Below are positions 42,983 to 52,025 of a stretch of 64,000 bases of DNA, one piece after another. A program made the translations under genes and the position numbers. Below the pieces are notes generated by a model. That model was not told the DNA's origin, did no database searches, and saw only the letters and a list, made by a program, of their open reading frames with translations. Each line of letters starts with the position of its first letter. Positions within the stretch are counted from its first letter, which is position 1. The stretch comes from Microcella sp. (GTDB lineage: Bacteria; Actinomycetota; Actinomycetes; Actinomycetales; Microbacteriaceae): contig NZ_CP075524.1 in the NCBI RefSeq assembly GCF_025808395.1, forward strand, positions 1,488,001 through 1,552,000, written 5' to 3'.

Positions 42983-44373
42983 GATCTCGCCTCCACCACG
43001 TAGTTCCAGAGCTCATCGCTGTAATCGGCCCAGGTGCGCGGCGACCGACCTTCGGCGGCCCGCACGAGTCTCTCACGATGTGCCTCGTCAGTGAGAATGC
43101 GCACGAGTGCTTCGGCGATCGACCGGTCGTCGCGAGGGTCAACGAACTCAGCGCCCGGGTCGCCCGACGCGAGCATGCTGCCGTAGTTCGACGTGATGAC
43201 CGGGGTGCCCACCGAGAGCGACTCAACCACCGGAAGCCCGAATCCCTCGTGTAGGGAGGGGAATAGCGTTACCTCGGCGGCTCGATAGAGCGCGGCGACC
43301 TGCTCATCTGAGAGGCGCTCATGGTTCGAGATCGCGCGCCCAGCATCCTGCAGCTCAGCGACGCGATGACGAAACCGATCAGAGCTCCACGCATTGCCGC
43401 CGACGAAGACCAACTGAAAGACCACGCCCCGCCGCCATGCGAGCTCTGCGGCGTGCAGAACGGCCAAGTGATTCTTGCGCGGCTCGCTACTACCCACGCA
43501 GAGCACGATGGGCTCGTCACTCAAGTTGAGTTCCGACCGCGCATCGAGTTCTGACACGAGGGCGAGTTCGTCGTGCGCAAGAGCGACCGCGCGAATGCTC
43601 GGCCCTGTGATTCCTGCCGCGGCGAGCATGCGCCGCCAACCCCTGTACTCCACCGCAGCCGCATCGGAGATCGCCGCAATGCGATCGAAGCGTGCGACGG
43701 TGGCGAGGTAGCGAGCGAACGCTCCCCGCATGCCGCGAGCCGCCGTCTCGGGCACCGTCAACGGCACGCAATCGAACCCGATCGCGCAGGTCGTGTTTGC
43801 ACTGAACTCTGCCAGTGCGTGCAGCCGGTCGAGACGGTCAGGCTCGACCGAAAGCTCCGCGAGCACATACGTCGAGTTCCACGGCACAACGAGGTCGTGC
43901 CGATGCCGTCCTCCCATGGCTGTGAGTGCGCGATAGCCTTTGCGCCAGCGAACGATGTCGACTGAGCGTGATCGCTGCCACTGGTCGAGCACCGACCGCG
44001 TCACCCGCTGGATGCCCGTCGCGAGATCGGTTCGCGAGGTGTGGTGCGCATCGACGAGCACCCCCCCGACCACGACCTCAACCGATCGTCGCGCGTCAAG
44101 CGCTGCCGGGCGCAGCGCCAAGAGTGCAGATGGGCCCTCGAGAGCCACCCGTCGACGCCAAGCGATCACCTCATCATGACGCGGAAGCTGGTTCGTCATC
44201 ACAGCGAGCGCGAGCCACAGCTCGGCATCGATTGCAACCCCGAGTCTCTCGATCAGTCGTGCGAGCACCGCGCGATCATCGAGCGTACGAGTCTGCGCTT
44301 TGTTCTCATAGAGCACAGCGTCGAGCAGCCGCCAGCGCGACGACGTCGATCGAGCCCGAATCCTTGTCGTCAT
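42979..44373 (-). CDS. Glycosyltransferase family 4 with extra N-terminal domain
   Basis: 464 residues. The C-terminal GT4 unit has LCVGSSEPRKNH, FPSLHEGFGLPVVESLSVGTPVITSN and RTWADYSDELW. The first ~180 residues are helical and shared with the next protein upstream (LPRHDEVIAW / MPRHDDVVEV; TGIQRVTRSVLDQW / TGIQRVVRALSKQW). Start ATG 44373 overlaps the upstream stop as ATGA, replacing the frame limit at 44619. Probably a mannosyl- or deoxyhexosyltransferase of the ABC-exported chain, judged from the GDP-sugar genes next door. Confidence 0.82.
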   Translation of the reverse strand: MTTRIRARSTSSRWRLLDAVLYENKAQTRTLDDRAVLARLIERLGVAIDAELWLALAVMTNQLPRHDEVIAWRRRVALEGPSALLALRPAALDARRSVEVVVGGVLVDAHHTSRTDLATGIQRVTRSVLDQWQRSRSVDIVRWRKGYRALTAMGGRHRHDLVVPWNSTYVLAELSVEPDRLDRLHALAEFSANTTCAIGFDCVPLTVPETAARGMRGAFARYLATVARFDRIAAISDAAAVEYRGWRRMLAAAGITGPSIRAVALAHDELALVSELDARSELNLSDEPIVLCVGSSEPRKNHLAVLHAAELAWRRGVVFQLVFVGGNAWSSDRFRHRVAELQDAGRAISNHERLSDEQVAALYRAAEVTLFPSLHEGFGLPVVESLSVGTPVITSNYGSMLASGDPGAEFVDPRDDRSIAEALVRILTDEAHRERLVRAAEGRSPRTWADYSDELWNYVVEARS

Positions 44374-46145
44374 GCCGTGTTCACAGGGCCGTCGATCGAT
44401 AGTCGCAACTCTTCTGCGTAGTCTGCCCACGTGCGTATCGGGCGACTCCGAGCCTCTTCGCTCAAGCGCAAGCGCAAGCGCAGGCCAGGCTCGGTGAGCA
44501 CTCGGCGCAGGGCATCGACCAGCGCTCGATCGTCGCGCGGGTCGATCAGCACACAACCGCCGCCCATTGCCACCTCGCGGGTGCTGCCATAGTCGGTGGT
44601 GATCACCGGAGTGCCGCACGCAAGAGACTCGACGATCGGTAGTCCGAAGCCCTCATGCAACGACGTGAAGACCGTGACGAATGCGTCTCGGTATGACCTC
44701 TCGAGGTCATGGTCGTCAACCTCTCGACGAGTCAGCACAGGGCGCCCCTCGACCTGAAGCCGTCGCACCATGCGGTCGAATTGAGCGATGAACTCAGAGC
44801 TTCCGCGCCCGATCAACTCAACCTCAAATTCGAGCCCTTCCCTCCACAGCACCTCGGCCGCGAAGAGCAGTGCTGTGTGATTCTTGCGCGGTTCATGACT
44901 GCCCACCGCGAGCACCAGCGGCGGCGAGCGGTCGGGCTGACCTACCGAAGCCGGACCCCGTGACACCAGTGTCGGCAACACCACGGTCGTGACCCTCGGC
45001 CCCTCGAGGTTCTGAGCGGCGAGCGCAGCGGCGAAACCGCGAAACTCTTCGGCCGCCGTCTCGCTGATGGCTGCGACCGAGGCAGCATGGGTGATCATGC
45101 CCAGATAGCTGGCGAACTTCTCTGCCTCGTATGGCGGCAGCAAGTGCGCACTGACGATCGGAATAGTGTCGTAGCCGATGGCGTGCAGCGTGACCGCACC
45201 GTGTCGCGCAGCCGCACCGAGGCGTTCGCTCGCATCCATCGCGGGTACCTCGGCCACGACCACAGCGCAGTCGAATGGCACGACGATGGGCAACGACGCT
45301 GCCGCTGAGTCGCCTACCGCGGCTTCAGTGTCGCCACCCCAGTGCAGCAACCGGTGCCGCTCACTCTCGCTGACGTGGCGCAGAATCGCATCGCCGTCGT
45401 CCCAGACCACGAAATCGACAGCCTGCTCTGTGTTCCACTGTTTGCTGAGGGCGCGAACCACTCTCTGGATACCGGTGTTGTGGTCGGTTCGCGCGCTCAG
45501 CGTCACGTCGACGAGTGTTCTGCTGGTGGCGATGCGCATCTCGCGTGTGAAGGCAACCGTGCTCCACCGTAGCGAGCCGAGCACCGCGAGGGCGGCCCGC
45601 GCGGCACCGCTCGTCGATGCTTCCAGCTCTATCGCCCGTTGCACCTCGACGACGTCATCGTGTCGGGGCATCGCGCCCGTGACCGCGATGATGAGAAGCC
45701 AGGCAGCAGACGATCGAGGCTCCGCGCGAGCCGATTGCACGAGAGTGGCGAGCAGGTCAGATGTCGACTCTGATGTGCTCGGGCGTAGGCCGAGAGCCGA
45801 GGCTGCAACGGAGAGTCGGTCAGACACGACGGCCATCGGGTCGACGTGCCCCGCGACCAGCCCCGAGATCTCGCGCTGCTCGGCATCGTGGGCACGAGCA
45901 CGTTCGCCTACGAATCGAGCGCTCACCCGCACAGCCTCGACCAGACCGACATCGGCCGCCTTGTGGCGAAATCGGGTAGCGAGGCCCCGGCCACCCGCGA
46001 TCGCCCGGCGACCTGCTACGAGAACGAAGCTCGAACGGCGTGCGACGGTGGCGCGTCGGCGCTCGTCGATGAAGTTCTGCAGCTCTGCGTCATCGAAGGG
46101 CCGGTCTCTCCAACTGGCGACCCCGGCCTCTTGACGGCGGCTCAC
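44370..46145 (-). CDS. Glycosyltransferase family 4 with extra N-terminal domain (paralogue)
   Basis: 591 residues. GT4 motifs are in the C-terminal half: LAVGSHEPRKNHTAL, FTSLHEGFGLPIVESLACGTPVITTD and RTWADYAEELR. The N-terminal half (about 230 residues) is longer than in the paralogue downstream and includes a basic segment (RRAIAGGRGLATRFRHK) that may touch the membrane. Coupled by ATGA on both sides with the dehydratase-family gene and the paralogue. Donor inferred to be a GDP-linked sugar from context only. Confidence 0.82.
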   Translation of the reverse strand: MSRRQEAGVASWRDRPFDDAELQNFIDERRRATVARRSSFVLVAGRRAIAGGRGLATRFRHKAADVGLVEAVRVSARFVGERARAHDAEQREISGLVAGHVDPMAVVSDRLSVAASALGLRPSTSESTSDLLATLVQSARAEPRSSAAWLLIIAVTGAMPRHDDVVEVQRAIELEASTSGAARAALAVLGSLRWSTVAFTREMRIATSRTLVDVTLSARTDHNTGIQRVVRALSKQWNTEQAVDFVVWDDGDAILRHVSESERHRLLHWGGDTEAAVGDSAAASLPIVVPFDCAVVVAEVPAMDASERLGAAARHGAVTLHAIGYDTIPIVSAHLLPPYEAEKFASYLGMITHAASVAAISETAAEEFRGFAAALAAQNLEGPRVTTVVLPTLVSRGPASVGQPDRSPPLVLAVGSHEPRKNHTALLFAAEVLWREGLEFEVELIGRGSSEFIAQFDRMVRRLQVEGRPVLTRREVDDHDLERSYRDAFVTVFTSLHEGFGLPIVESLACGTPVITTDYGSTREVAMGGGCVLIDPRDDRALVDALRRVLTEPGLRLRLRLSEEARSRPIRTWADYAEELRLSIDGPVNTA

Positions 46146-47122
46146 GACTCGGCCATTTCGCCATCAATGACCGCGAGGTCTGCCTCGACCATTCTGCGCA
46201 CGAGTTCGTCGAATGTGACGCTCGGAGACCAGCCGAGCAGTTCGTGGGCGCGACGGGCATCACCCAGCAACTCGGGGGCGTCGGAGGGGCGCATGAATCG
46301 CTCGTCTTGTTCGACGAAGGCAAGGCCGTCGTCGATCCCGACGGCGCGAAACGCGGCAGTAACGAAATCGCGCACGGAGTGTTCCACCCCCGTCGCGATT
46401 ACGAGGTCATCGGCCACGGTTGATGCGCGCAGAATCGCCTCGGCGTAGTCGGGCGCCCAACCCCAGTCGCGACGAGCGTCGAGGTTGCCGAGCACGATCT
46501 TCGACTCGAGCCCGCGCGCGATCCGCGCGACGCCGCGGGTGATCTTTCGCGTGACAAACGTTGTCGGGCGGCGCGGCGACTCGTGGTTATACAGAATGCA
46601 GTTGCTAGCTGTGAGGCCCGAACGGCGGTATGCCCGCACGAGCATGTGCCCGTAGGCCTTCGCGGCACCATAGGGCGAGACCGGAGCGATCGGTGTCGAC
46701 TCCGTCTGCGGCGAGGTCTGGGGCACCCCGAAGATCTCAGCACTTGACGCGTGCACGAACGCGACACGTTCACCCCGAGCCTCCTGCAGAGCTGCAGACG
46801 CTGCCAGCAAGGTCGCCGTGGGCATGGCGGTCGTGAGGGCGAAGTCGACCGGACGCTCCCACGACTCGGCGACTGATGTCAGCCCGCCGAGGTGAAAAAC
46901 GGCGTCCGGGGCGACGTCGCGCAAGATCTCATCGAGGCGCGGGGCGTCGACGAGATCACCGATGTGCTCGACCACCGGGCCATCGCCTGCCCCGATAAGA
47001 GAGTCGGGCAACTCGTCACCGGCTCTGACGAGCCCGTGAACCTGCCACCCTCGTGCCACAAGCAGCTCGGCCAAGTAGCTGCCCGTTTGACCCGTGATGC
47101 CCGTGACGAGTGCGCGCGCCAT
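46142..47122 (-). CDS. GDP-mannose 4,6-dehydratase-family SDR (probable GDP-6-deoxyhexose synthesis)
   Basis: A 326-residue extended SDR: Rossmann VTGITGQTGSYLAELL, ASSAEIFG, catalytic YGAAK, and YNHESPRRPTTFVTRKI followed by LGNLDARRDWGWAPDYAEA, which are GMD-type signatures. Sequence is less conserved than in the true Gmd next door (GLTSVAESW). In A-band-type clusters the second gene is rmd, the 4-keto reductase; this protein could do that job or a different dehydration. It overlaps gmd by one base. Confidence 0.78.
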   Translation of the reverse strand: MARALVTGITGQTGSYLAELLVARGWQVHGLVRAGDELPDSLIGAGDGPVVEHIGDLVDAPRLDEILRDVAPDAVFHLGGLTSVAESWERPVDFALTTAMPTATLLAASAALQEARGERVAFVHASSAEIFGVPQTSPQTESTPIAPVSPYGAAKAYGHMLVRAYRRSGLTASNCILYNHESPRRPTTFVTRKITRGVARIARGLESKIVLGNLDARRDWGWAPDYAEAILRASTVADDLVIATGVEHSVRDFVTAAFRAVGIDDGLAFVEQDERFMRPSDAPELLGDARRAHELLGWSPSVTFDELVRRMVEADLAVIDGEMAES

Positions 47123-48111
47123 CAGTGTTCGACCGCTGTGCCATTCACTCGTGCCACGTCAGAATCGACCATCATGTGCACCAATTGCTCGAAGGAGATA
47201 GTCGGTTTCCACCCCAATCGCTCGCGAGCCTTCGTCGAATCGCCAATGAGCAGGTCGACCTCTGCCGGACGCATGAACTGCGGGTCTTGCTCCACGTAGG
47301 GGCTCCAGTCGTCGATGCCGACGCGTGCGAAAGCGAGGTCGAGGTACTCGCGCACCGAATGTGTCTCGTCTGTCGAAATCACATAGTCGTCCGGCTCGTC
47401 TTGCTGCAGCATGCGCCACATCGCGTCGACGTAGTCGCCTGCAAAACCCCAGTCGCGCTGAGCATCAAGGTTGCCGAGGGTGAGAGTCGTTTGCAGGTCA
47501 GCCGCGATGCGGGCCACTGCCGAGCTAATCTTGCGTGTGACGAATTCGGGGCCGCGCAATGGCGACTCGTGATTGAACAAGATTCCGCTCGAGGCATGCA
47601 TGCCGTATGACTCGCGGTAGTTGATGGTCATGTAGTGCCCGAACACCTTGGCGACGCCGTACGGCGATCGGGGCCACAGTAAAGTCGACTCGCTCTGCGG
47701 CACTTCTTGCACCTTGCCGTACATCTCTGAGCTCGAGGCCTGGTAGAAACGGATGCGGCCGACGTCGCCGTTCGAATGCAACCGGAGCGCCTCGAGCATG
47801 TTGAGCACGCCCTTAGCCGTCACATCGGTCGTCAGCATCGCGTTTTCCCACGAGTACGCGACATAAGAGATCGCGCCGAGGTTGTAGACCTCATCGGGGT
47901 CTGACGCCGCGAAGGCCCGCAACAGGCTCGACAGGTCGAGCAGATCGCCGTTGAGCACGGTCACAAACGGAAGCTCTCGGTGCAGAATGTCGATCTTCGG
48001 GTTGTTCTGACCCCGCACGAGACCGAACACCTCGTAGCCCTTGCCATGCAGCAAGCGGGCGAGGTATCGACCATCTTGCCCCGTGACTCCCGTAATGAGC
48101 GCTCGAGCCAT
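47122..48111 (-). CDS. gmd: GDP-mannose 4,6-dehydratase
   Basis: A 329-residue SDR: ALITGVTGQDGRYLARLL (NADP site), YNLGAISYVAYSWE, catalytic SSSEMYG with YGVAK, and FNHESPLRGPEFVTRKI with LGNLDAQRDWGFAGDYVDAMW, all characteristic of Gmd. It converts GDP-mannose to GDP-4-keto-6-deoxymannose, precursor of GDP-rhamnose, fucose or perosamine. The operon running gmd, SDR paralogue, two GT4, wzm, wzt resembles D-rhamnan-type ABC clusters. No GDP-mannose pyrophosphorylase is in the window. Confidence 0.9.
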   Translation of the reverse strand: MARALITGVTGQDGRYLARLLHGKGYEVFGLVRGQNNPKIDILHRELPFVTVLNGDLLDLSSLLRAFAASDPDEVYNLGAISYVAYSWENAMLTTDVTAKGVLNMLEALRLHSNGDVGRIRFYQASSSEMYGKVQEVPQSESTLLWPRSPYGVAKVFGHYMTINYRESYGMHASSGILFNHESPLRGPEFVTRKISSAVARIAADLQTTLTLGNLDAQRDWGFAGDYVDAMWRMLQQDEPDDYVISTDETHSVREYLDLAFARVGIDDWSPYVEQDPQFMRPAEVDLLIGDSTKARERLGWKPTISFEQLVHMMVDSDVARVNGTAVEH

Positions 48112-48221
48112 GTGTTCGGCGTTCCAATCTTCTGTCTATCGCCCGACAGACCGGCCCACCGCGCGCTACACCAGACTACAGCGGATTTTGTGAGCAATTT
48201 TCACCCACCGGATCAATAGGG
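48112..48221 (-). promoter_or_regulatory. Probable promoter/leader region of the gmd-wzm-wzt operon
   Basis: 110 bp between rmlA and gmd, both read on the minus strand. It is clearly AT-richer around 48185-48215, and TCTGTC (48131-48136) / GACAGA (48145-48150) form a stem-loop in the leader. Hexamers are not convincing, so the call rests on position and base composition. Confidence 0.3.
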
Positions 48222-49085
48222 CTATCGCTTCAAGAGCCGTTGCAGGTAGGTGCCGTAGCCACTCTTGGCAAGCGGTGCGGCCAGCGCGGCGAGCTCATCG
48301 TCGGTGATCCACCCCGCACGCCACGCGATCTCTTCGATGCACCCGATCTTGTAGCCCTGCCGGTCTTCGATGACCCGCACATACTCTGAGGCCTGCATCA
48401 TCGACTCGAAGGTTCCGGTATCGAGCCAGGCAGTGCCGCGGTCGAGCACGTGCACCTGCAGCCGGCCCTCACGCAAATAGTGCTCGTTGACGCTCGAGAT
48501 CTCGAGCTCACCGCGCGCGCTCGGCGTGATCGACTTGGCCACGTCGATGACACTGTTGTCATAGAAGTAGAGGCCCGGCACCGCGTAGTCGCTCTTCGGC
48601 ACCTCGGGCTTCTCGTCGATCGAGACCGCCCGGCCCTGCGCATCGAACTCGACGACACCGTATGCCGTGGGGTTCGCCACCTGGTAGGCGAAGATCAGCC
48701 CGCCCTCGATGTCGCCATACTGACGCAGCGCCGACCCCAGCCCCGCACCGTGAAAGATGTTGTCGCCGAGCACGAGCGCAACACTGTCATCCCCCAAGAA
48801 CTCTTCGCCGATGAGAAAAGCCTGCGCGAGACCATCGGGCGAGGGCTGCTCGGCGTAGGTCAGCTGAATGCCGAGATCGCCGCCATCGCCGAGCAGCGCC
48901 TCGAACTGCGCGCGGTACTCGGGAGTCGTGATGACCAGAATCTCGCGAATGCCGGCCATCATGAGCGTCGACAGCGGGTAGTAGACCATCGGCTTGTCGA
49001 AGATGGGCATCAACTGCTTCGAGATGCCCTTCGTGATCGGCCACAGTCGCGTGCCAGAACCGCCCGCGAGAATGATGCCCTTCAT
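48222..49085 (-). CDS. rmlA: Glucose-1-phosphate thymidylyltransferase
   Basis: A 287-residue nucleotidyltransferase: MKGIILAGGSGTRLWPITK (activating loop), KPMVYYPLSTLMMAG, LGDNIFHG and DTGTFESMMQA, all standard for RmlA. It forms dTDP-glucose from glucose-1-phosphate and dTTP. ATG 49085 overlaps the rmlC stop as ATGA; the four extra residues of the longer frame are not part of the family. It feeds both dTDP-rhamnose and the dTDP-amino sugar pathways. Confidence 0.95.
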   Translation of the reverse strand: MKGIILAGGSGTRLWPITKGISKQLMPIFDKPMVYYPLSTLMMAGIREILVITTPEYRAQFEALLGDGGDLGIQLTYAEQPSPDGLAQAFLIGEEFLGDDSVALVLGDNIFHGAGLGSALRQYGDIEGGLIFAYQVANPTAYGVVEFDAQGRAVSIDEKPEVPKSDYAVPGLYFYDNSVIDVAKSITPSARGELEISSVNEHYLREGRLQVHVLDRGTAWLDTGTFESMMQASEYVRVIEDRQGYKIGCIEEIAWRAGWITDDELAALAAPLAKSGYGTYLQRLLKR

Positions 49086-49699
49086 CGAGTCGACCACCGT
49101 TCATCGAGCGTCGCCGTGAAGTCGGCCGCGGCCGCGAACGACGGCAGCAGACCCTGCTGCTGAGCACTCGCCAGCGTCGGCGCCTCGAGGTCTTTCGGCG
49201 ACAGCAGCAGCTCATCGCGCGCGAAGGGATACTCGAGGCCGATCGACTCATCGAGCGGCGTGATGCCGTGCTCGCGCTCAGGCGCGAACACCTCACTCAC
49301 CAGATACGACACCACCGTGTCGTCGTCGAGCGCCACGAAGCAGTGCCCGAGGCCCTCAGCGATGTAGAGGGCGCGGCGATCGATCGAGTCGAGGCGCACA
49401 GCCTCAGACTGCCCGAACGTCGGCGAACCGACCCTGATATCGACGACGTAGTCAATGATCGCTCCGTGCATCACCGTGACGTACTTGGCCTGGCTGGGAG
49501 GAACGTCGGCGAAATGGATGCCCCGCACGACGCCGCGATGCGACACCGACAGATTGCCCTGCCGCAGCTCGAGAGGGTGCCCGACCGTCTCACTGAGCGC
49601 CTCGAAGCGGTACCACTCGGCGAAGAGACCCCGATCGTCGCTGAACTGCCGAGGGGTGAACTCGACCGCCCCCGAGATGCCCAGTTCACGGATCTGCAC
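49082..49699 (-). CDS. rmlC: dTDP-4-dehydrorhamnose 3,5-epimerase
   Basis: A 205-residue cupin: FSDDRGLFAEWYR, NLSVSHRGVVRGIHFAD, AIIDYVVDIRVGSPTFG and YIAEGLGHCFVALDDDTVVSYLVSE. The catalytic His is in RGVVRGIHF and the conserved Tyr in SYLVSE. It epimerises C3 and C5 of dTDP-4-keto-6-deoxyglucose. Coupled to rmlA; divergent from the GT4 gene at 49762. Confidence 0.93.
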   Translation of the reverse strand: MQIRELGISGAVEFTPRQFSDDRGLFAEWYRFEALSETVGHPLELRQGNLSVSHRGVVRGIHFADVPPSQAKYVTVMHGAIIDYVVDIRVGSPTFGQSEAVRLDSIDRRALYIAEGLGHCFVALDDDTVVSYLVSEVFAPEREHGITPLDESIGLEYPFARDELLLSPKDLEAPTLASAQQQGLLPSFAAAADFTATLDERWSTR

Positions 49700-49761
49700 G
49701 GCCCCACCCTAGCAACGCGTGCACGGCGGCCGAGTGTGCGAGAACGGCCGCTCTGCGTAGA

Positions 49762-50994
49762 GTGGCGGCTGTGAGCAGCACGAAAGCGAGCGCAGAGACC
49801 AGAGCCCGCGGCTCTCGCGTGCGCGTGCTGCTCGACGCGACCGCCATGCCCATCGACCGCGGCGGAGTCGCCCGCTACGTCGACGAGCTCGTGCACGCCC
49901 TCGACGCCGACCTCGTCATCGTCTGCCAGCCGCGCGACGAGCAGCGGTATCGAGACCTCTCCCCCGACGCGACCATCGTGCCCGGGCCGCGCGCGCTCGG
50001 CTGGCGAGGATTCCGCCTCACCTGGGAGCAGCTTGCGCTGCCGCGCATCGCCAGACGGCACGACGTCGACGTCGTGCACTCGCCGCACTACACCACCCCG
50101 GTCTTCATGGCTCGACCCCGCGTCGTCACCATCCACGACGTCACCTTCTTCACCGACCCCACCATGCACCGGCCGATGAAGCGGTGGTTCTTCACCACCT
50201 GGATACGCCTCTCAGTGCGCCTGGCCGACGAGATCATCGCCCCCAGTCGAGCCACCGCGCGCGAGCTCGAACGCGCCACCGGATACTCGGCCGACCACGT
50301 GCTCGTCGCCCACCACGGCGTCGACCACTCGCGCTTCACCCCGCCCAGCGCCGAGCACGTCACCGCCGTGCTCGACCACCACGACCTGCGGGTGCCGTAC
50401 GTGCTCTTTCTCGGAACGATTGAGCCGCGCAAGAACGTGCCCGCGCTGATCCGGGCCCACGCGCAGCTCGCCGCCGAACGAGACGATGCGCCCCTGCTCG
50501 TGCTCGCCGGGGCGCGCGGATGGGAGACCGGGGTTGAGCGAGCGCTGGCAGAGCATCCCCACCCCGATCTTGTGCGCCGGCTGGGATACGTCGCCACCGA
50601 CGACGTCGTCGCGCTACTCGGCGGCGCCGCCGTCGTCGCCTACCCGAGCATGGGTGAAGGCTTCGGGTTGCCCGTGCTCGAAGCCATGTCGTGCGGTGCC
50701 GTCGTGCTCACCACCCGGCGCCTCGCCATACCCGAAGTGGCCGACGACGGCGCCGTCTACAGCGAGCCAGAAGCCGACGACATCGCCCGGGTGCTCGGCC
50801 GGCTGCTCGACGACGACCGCGAACGCGAGCGCGTACGCACGCGAGCCCTCGCCCGCGCCGCCCAATTCTCGTGGCGCGACAGTGCAGCGCGGCACCTCGT
50901 GGCCTACCGCTCGGCGGCATCGCTGGTGCCGTCGACGACCGGGCCAGTGCAGCTGCCCGAGCACGACGACACCCCGACCGAGACGGCTCAGTAG
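49762..50994 (+). CDS. Glycosyltransferase family 4
   Basis: A 410-residue GT-B enzyme: VLLDATAMPIDRGGVARYVDEL, VVHSPHYTTPV, FLGTIEPRKNVPALI and YPSMGEGFGLPVLEAMSCGAVVLTT. Beside the rml genes, it is a good candidate rhamnosyl- or mannosyltransferase; donor unproven. GTG 49762 and in-frame GTG 49771 are both possible starts, neither with a strong SD. It ends nine bases before rmlB, so is likely in one operon with rmlB and rmlD. Confidence 0.84.
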   Translation: MAAVSSTKASAETRARGSRVRVLLDATAMPIDRGGVARYVDELVHALDADLVIVCQPRDEQRYRDLSPDATIVPGPRALGWRGFRLTWEQLALPRIARRHDVDVVHSPHYTTPVFMARPRVVTIHDVTFFTDPTMHRPMKRWFFTTWIRLSVRLADEIIAPSRATARELERATGYSADHVLVAHHGVDHSRFTPPSAEHVTAVLDHHDLRVPYVLFLGTIEPRKNVPALIRAHAQLAAERDDAPLLVLAGARGWETGVERALAEHPHPDLVRRLGYVATDDVVALLGGAAVVAYPSMGEGFGLPVLEAMSCGAVVLTTRRLAIPEVADDGAVYSEPEADDIARVLGRLLDDDRERERVRTRALARAAQFSWRDSAARHLVAYRSAASLVPSTTGPVQLPEHDDTPTETAQ

Positions 50995-51003
50995 ACTTCA
51001 CGG

Positions 51004-51999
51004 GTGAAACTGCTCGTCACCGGCGGAGCCGGATTCATCGGCTCGAACTTCGTGCACCACGTGGCGGGGCACACCGACCACCATGTGACGGTGCTCGACA
51101 AGCTCACCTACGCCGGTAATCGCGCCTCGCTCGACGGCATCGCAGAAGCCCGCCTCGACTTCGTGCACGGCGACATCTGCGACGCCCCGCTCGTCGACGG
51201 GCTCGTCGCCGCCGCCGACGCCGTCGTGCACTTCGCCGCCGAGAGCCACAACGACAACTCGCTCGACGACCCCCGCCCCTTCGTCGACACCAACATCATC
51301 GGCACCTACACGCTGCTCGAAGCGGTGCGGCGCCACGACAAGCGCTACCACCACATCTCGACCGACGAGGTCTACGGCGACCTCGAGCTCGACGACCCGG
51401 GGCGCTTCACCGAGACGACGCCATACAACCCCTCGAGCCCCTACTCGTCGACGAAAGCGGGCAGCGACCTGCTCGTGCGCGCCTGGGTGCGCTCGTTCGG
51501 CGTGCAGGCGACCATCTCGAACTGCTCGAACAACTACGGGCCGTACCAGCACGTCGAGAAGTTCATTCCCCGCCAGATCACCAACGTGCTGCGCGGTGAG
51601 CGCCCCAAGCTCTACGGCTCGGGCGACAACGTGCGCGACTGGATTCACGCCGACGACCACTCGGCAGCCGTGCTCATCATTCTCGACCGCGGACGCCTCG
51701 GCGAGACCTACCTCATCGGCGCCGACGGCGAACAGAGCAACCGCGCCGTCGTCGAGCACATCCTCACCGCCCTCGGGCAGCCTGCCGACGCCTACGACCA
51801 TGTCGTCGACCGACCCGGTCACGACCTGCGCTATGCGATCGACTCGACCAAGCTGCGCAGCGAACTCGGCTGGCAGCCGCAGTTTCACGACTTCGCCGCC
51901 GGCCTCGCCGCCACCATCGACTGGTATCGCGAGCACGAAGCATGGTGGGCCCCGCAGAAAGACGCCACCGAAGCGCGCTATCGAGCGCAAGGGCAGTGA
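51004..51999 (+). CDS. rmlB: dTDP-glucose 4,6-dehydratase
   Basis: A 331-residue SDR: LLVTGGAGFIGSNFVHHV (NAD site), HFAAESHNDNSLDDP, HISTDEVYGDLELDD with catalytic Asp-Glu, YSSTKAGSD with Tyr-Lys, and NNYGPYQHVEKFIP. It produces dTDP-4-keto-6-deoxyglucose, used by RmlC/RmlD and probably by the aminotransferase at 7777. GTG start at 51004. Confidence 0.95.
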   Translation: MKLLVTGGAGFIGSNFVHHVAGHTDHHVTVLDKLTYAGNRASLDGIAEARLDFVHGDICDAPLVDGLVAAADAVVHFAAESHNDNSLDDPRPFVDTNIIGTYTLLEAVRRHDKRYHHISTDEVYGDLELDDPGRFTETTPYNPSSPYSSTKAGSDLLVRAWVRSFGVQATISNCSNNYGPYQHVEKFIPRQITNVLRGERPKLYGSGDNVRDWIHADDHSAAVLIILDRGRLGETYLIGADGEQSNRAVVEHILTALGQPADAYDHVVDRPGHDLRYAIDSTKLRSELGWQPQFHDFAAGLAATIDWYREHEAWWAPQKDATEARYRAQGQ

Positions 52000-52025
52000 A
52001 CGCGTCAGCGGTTGACGGGCACGCC

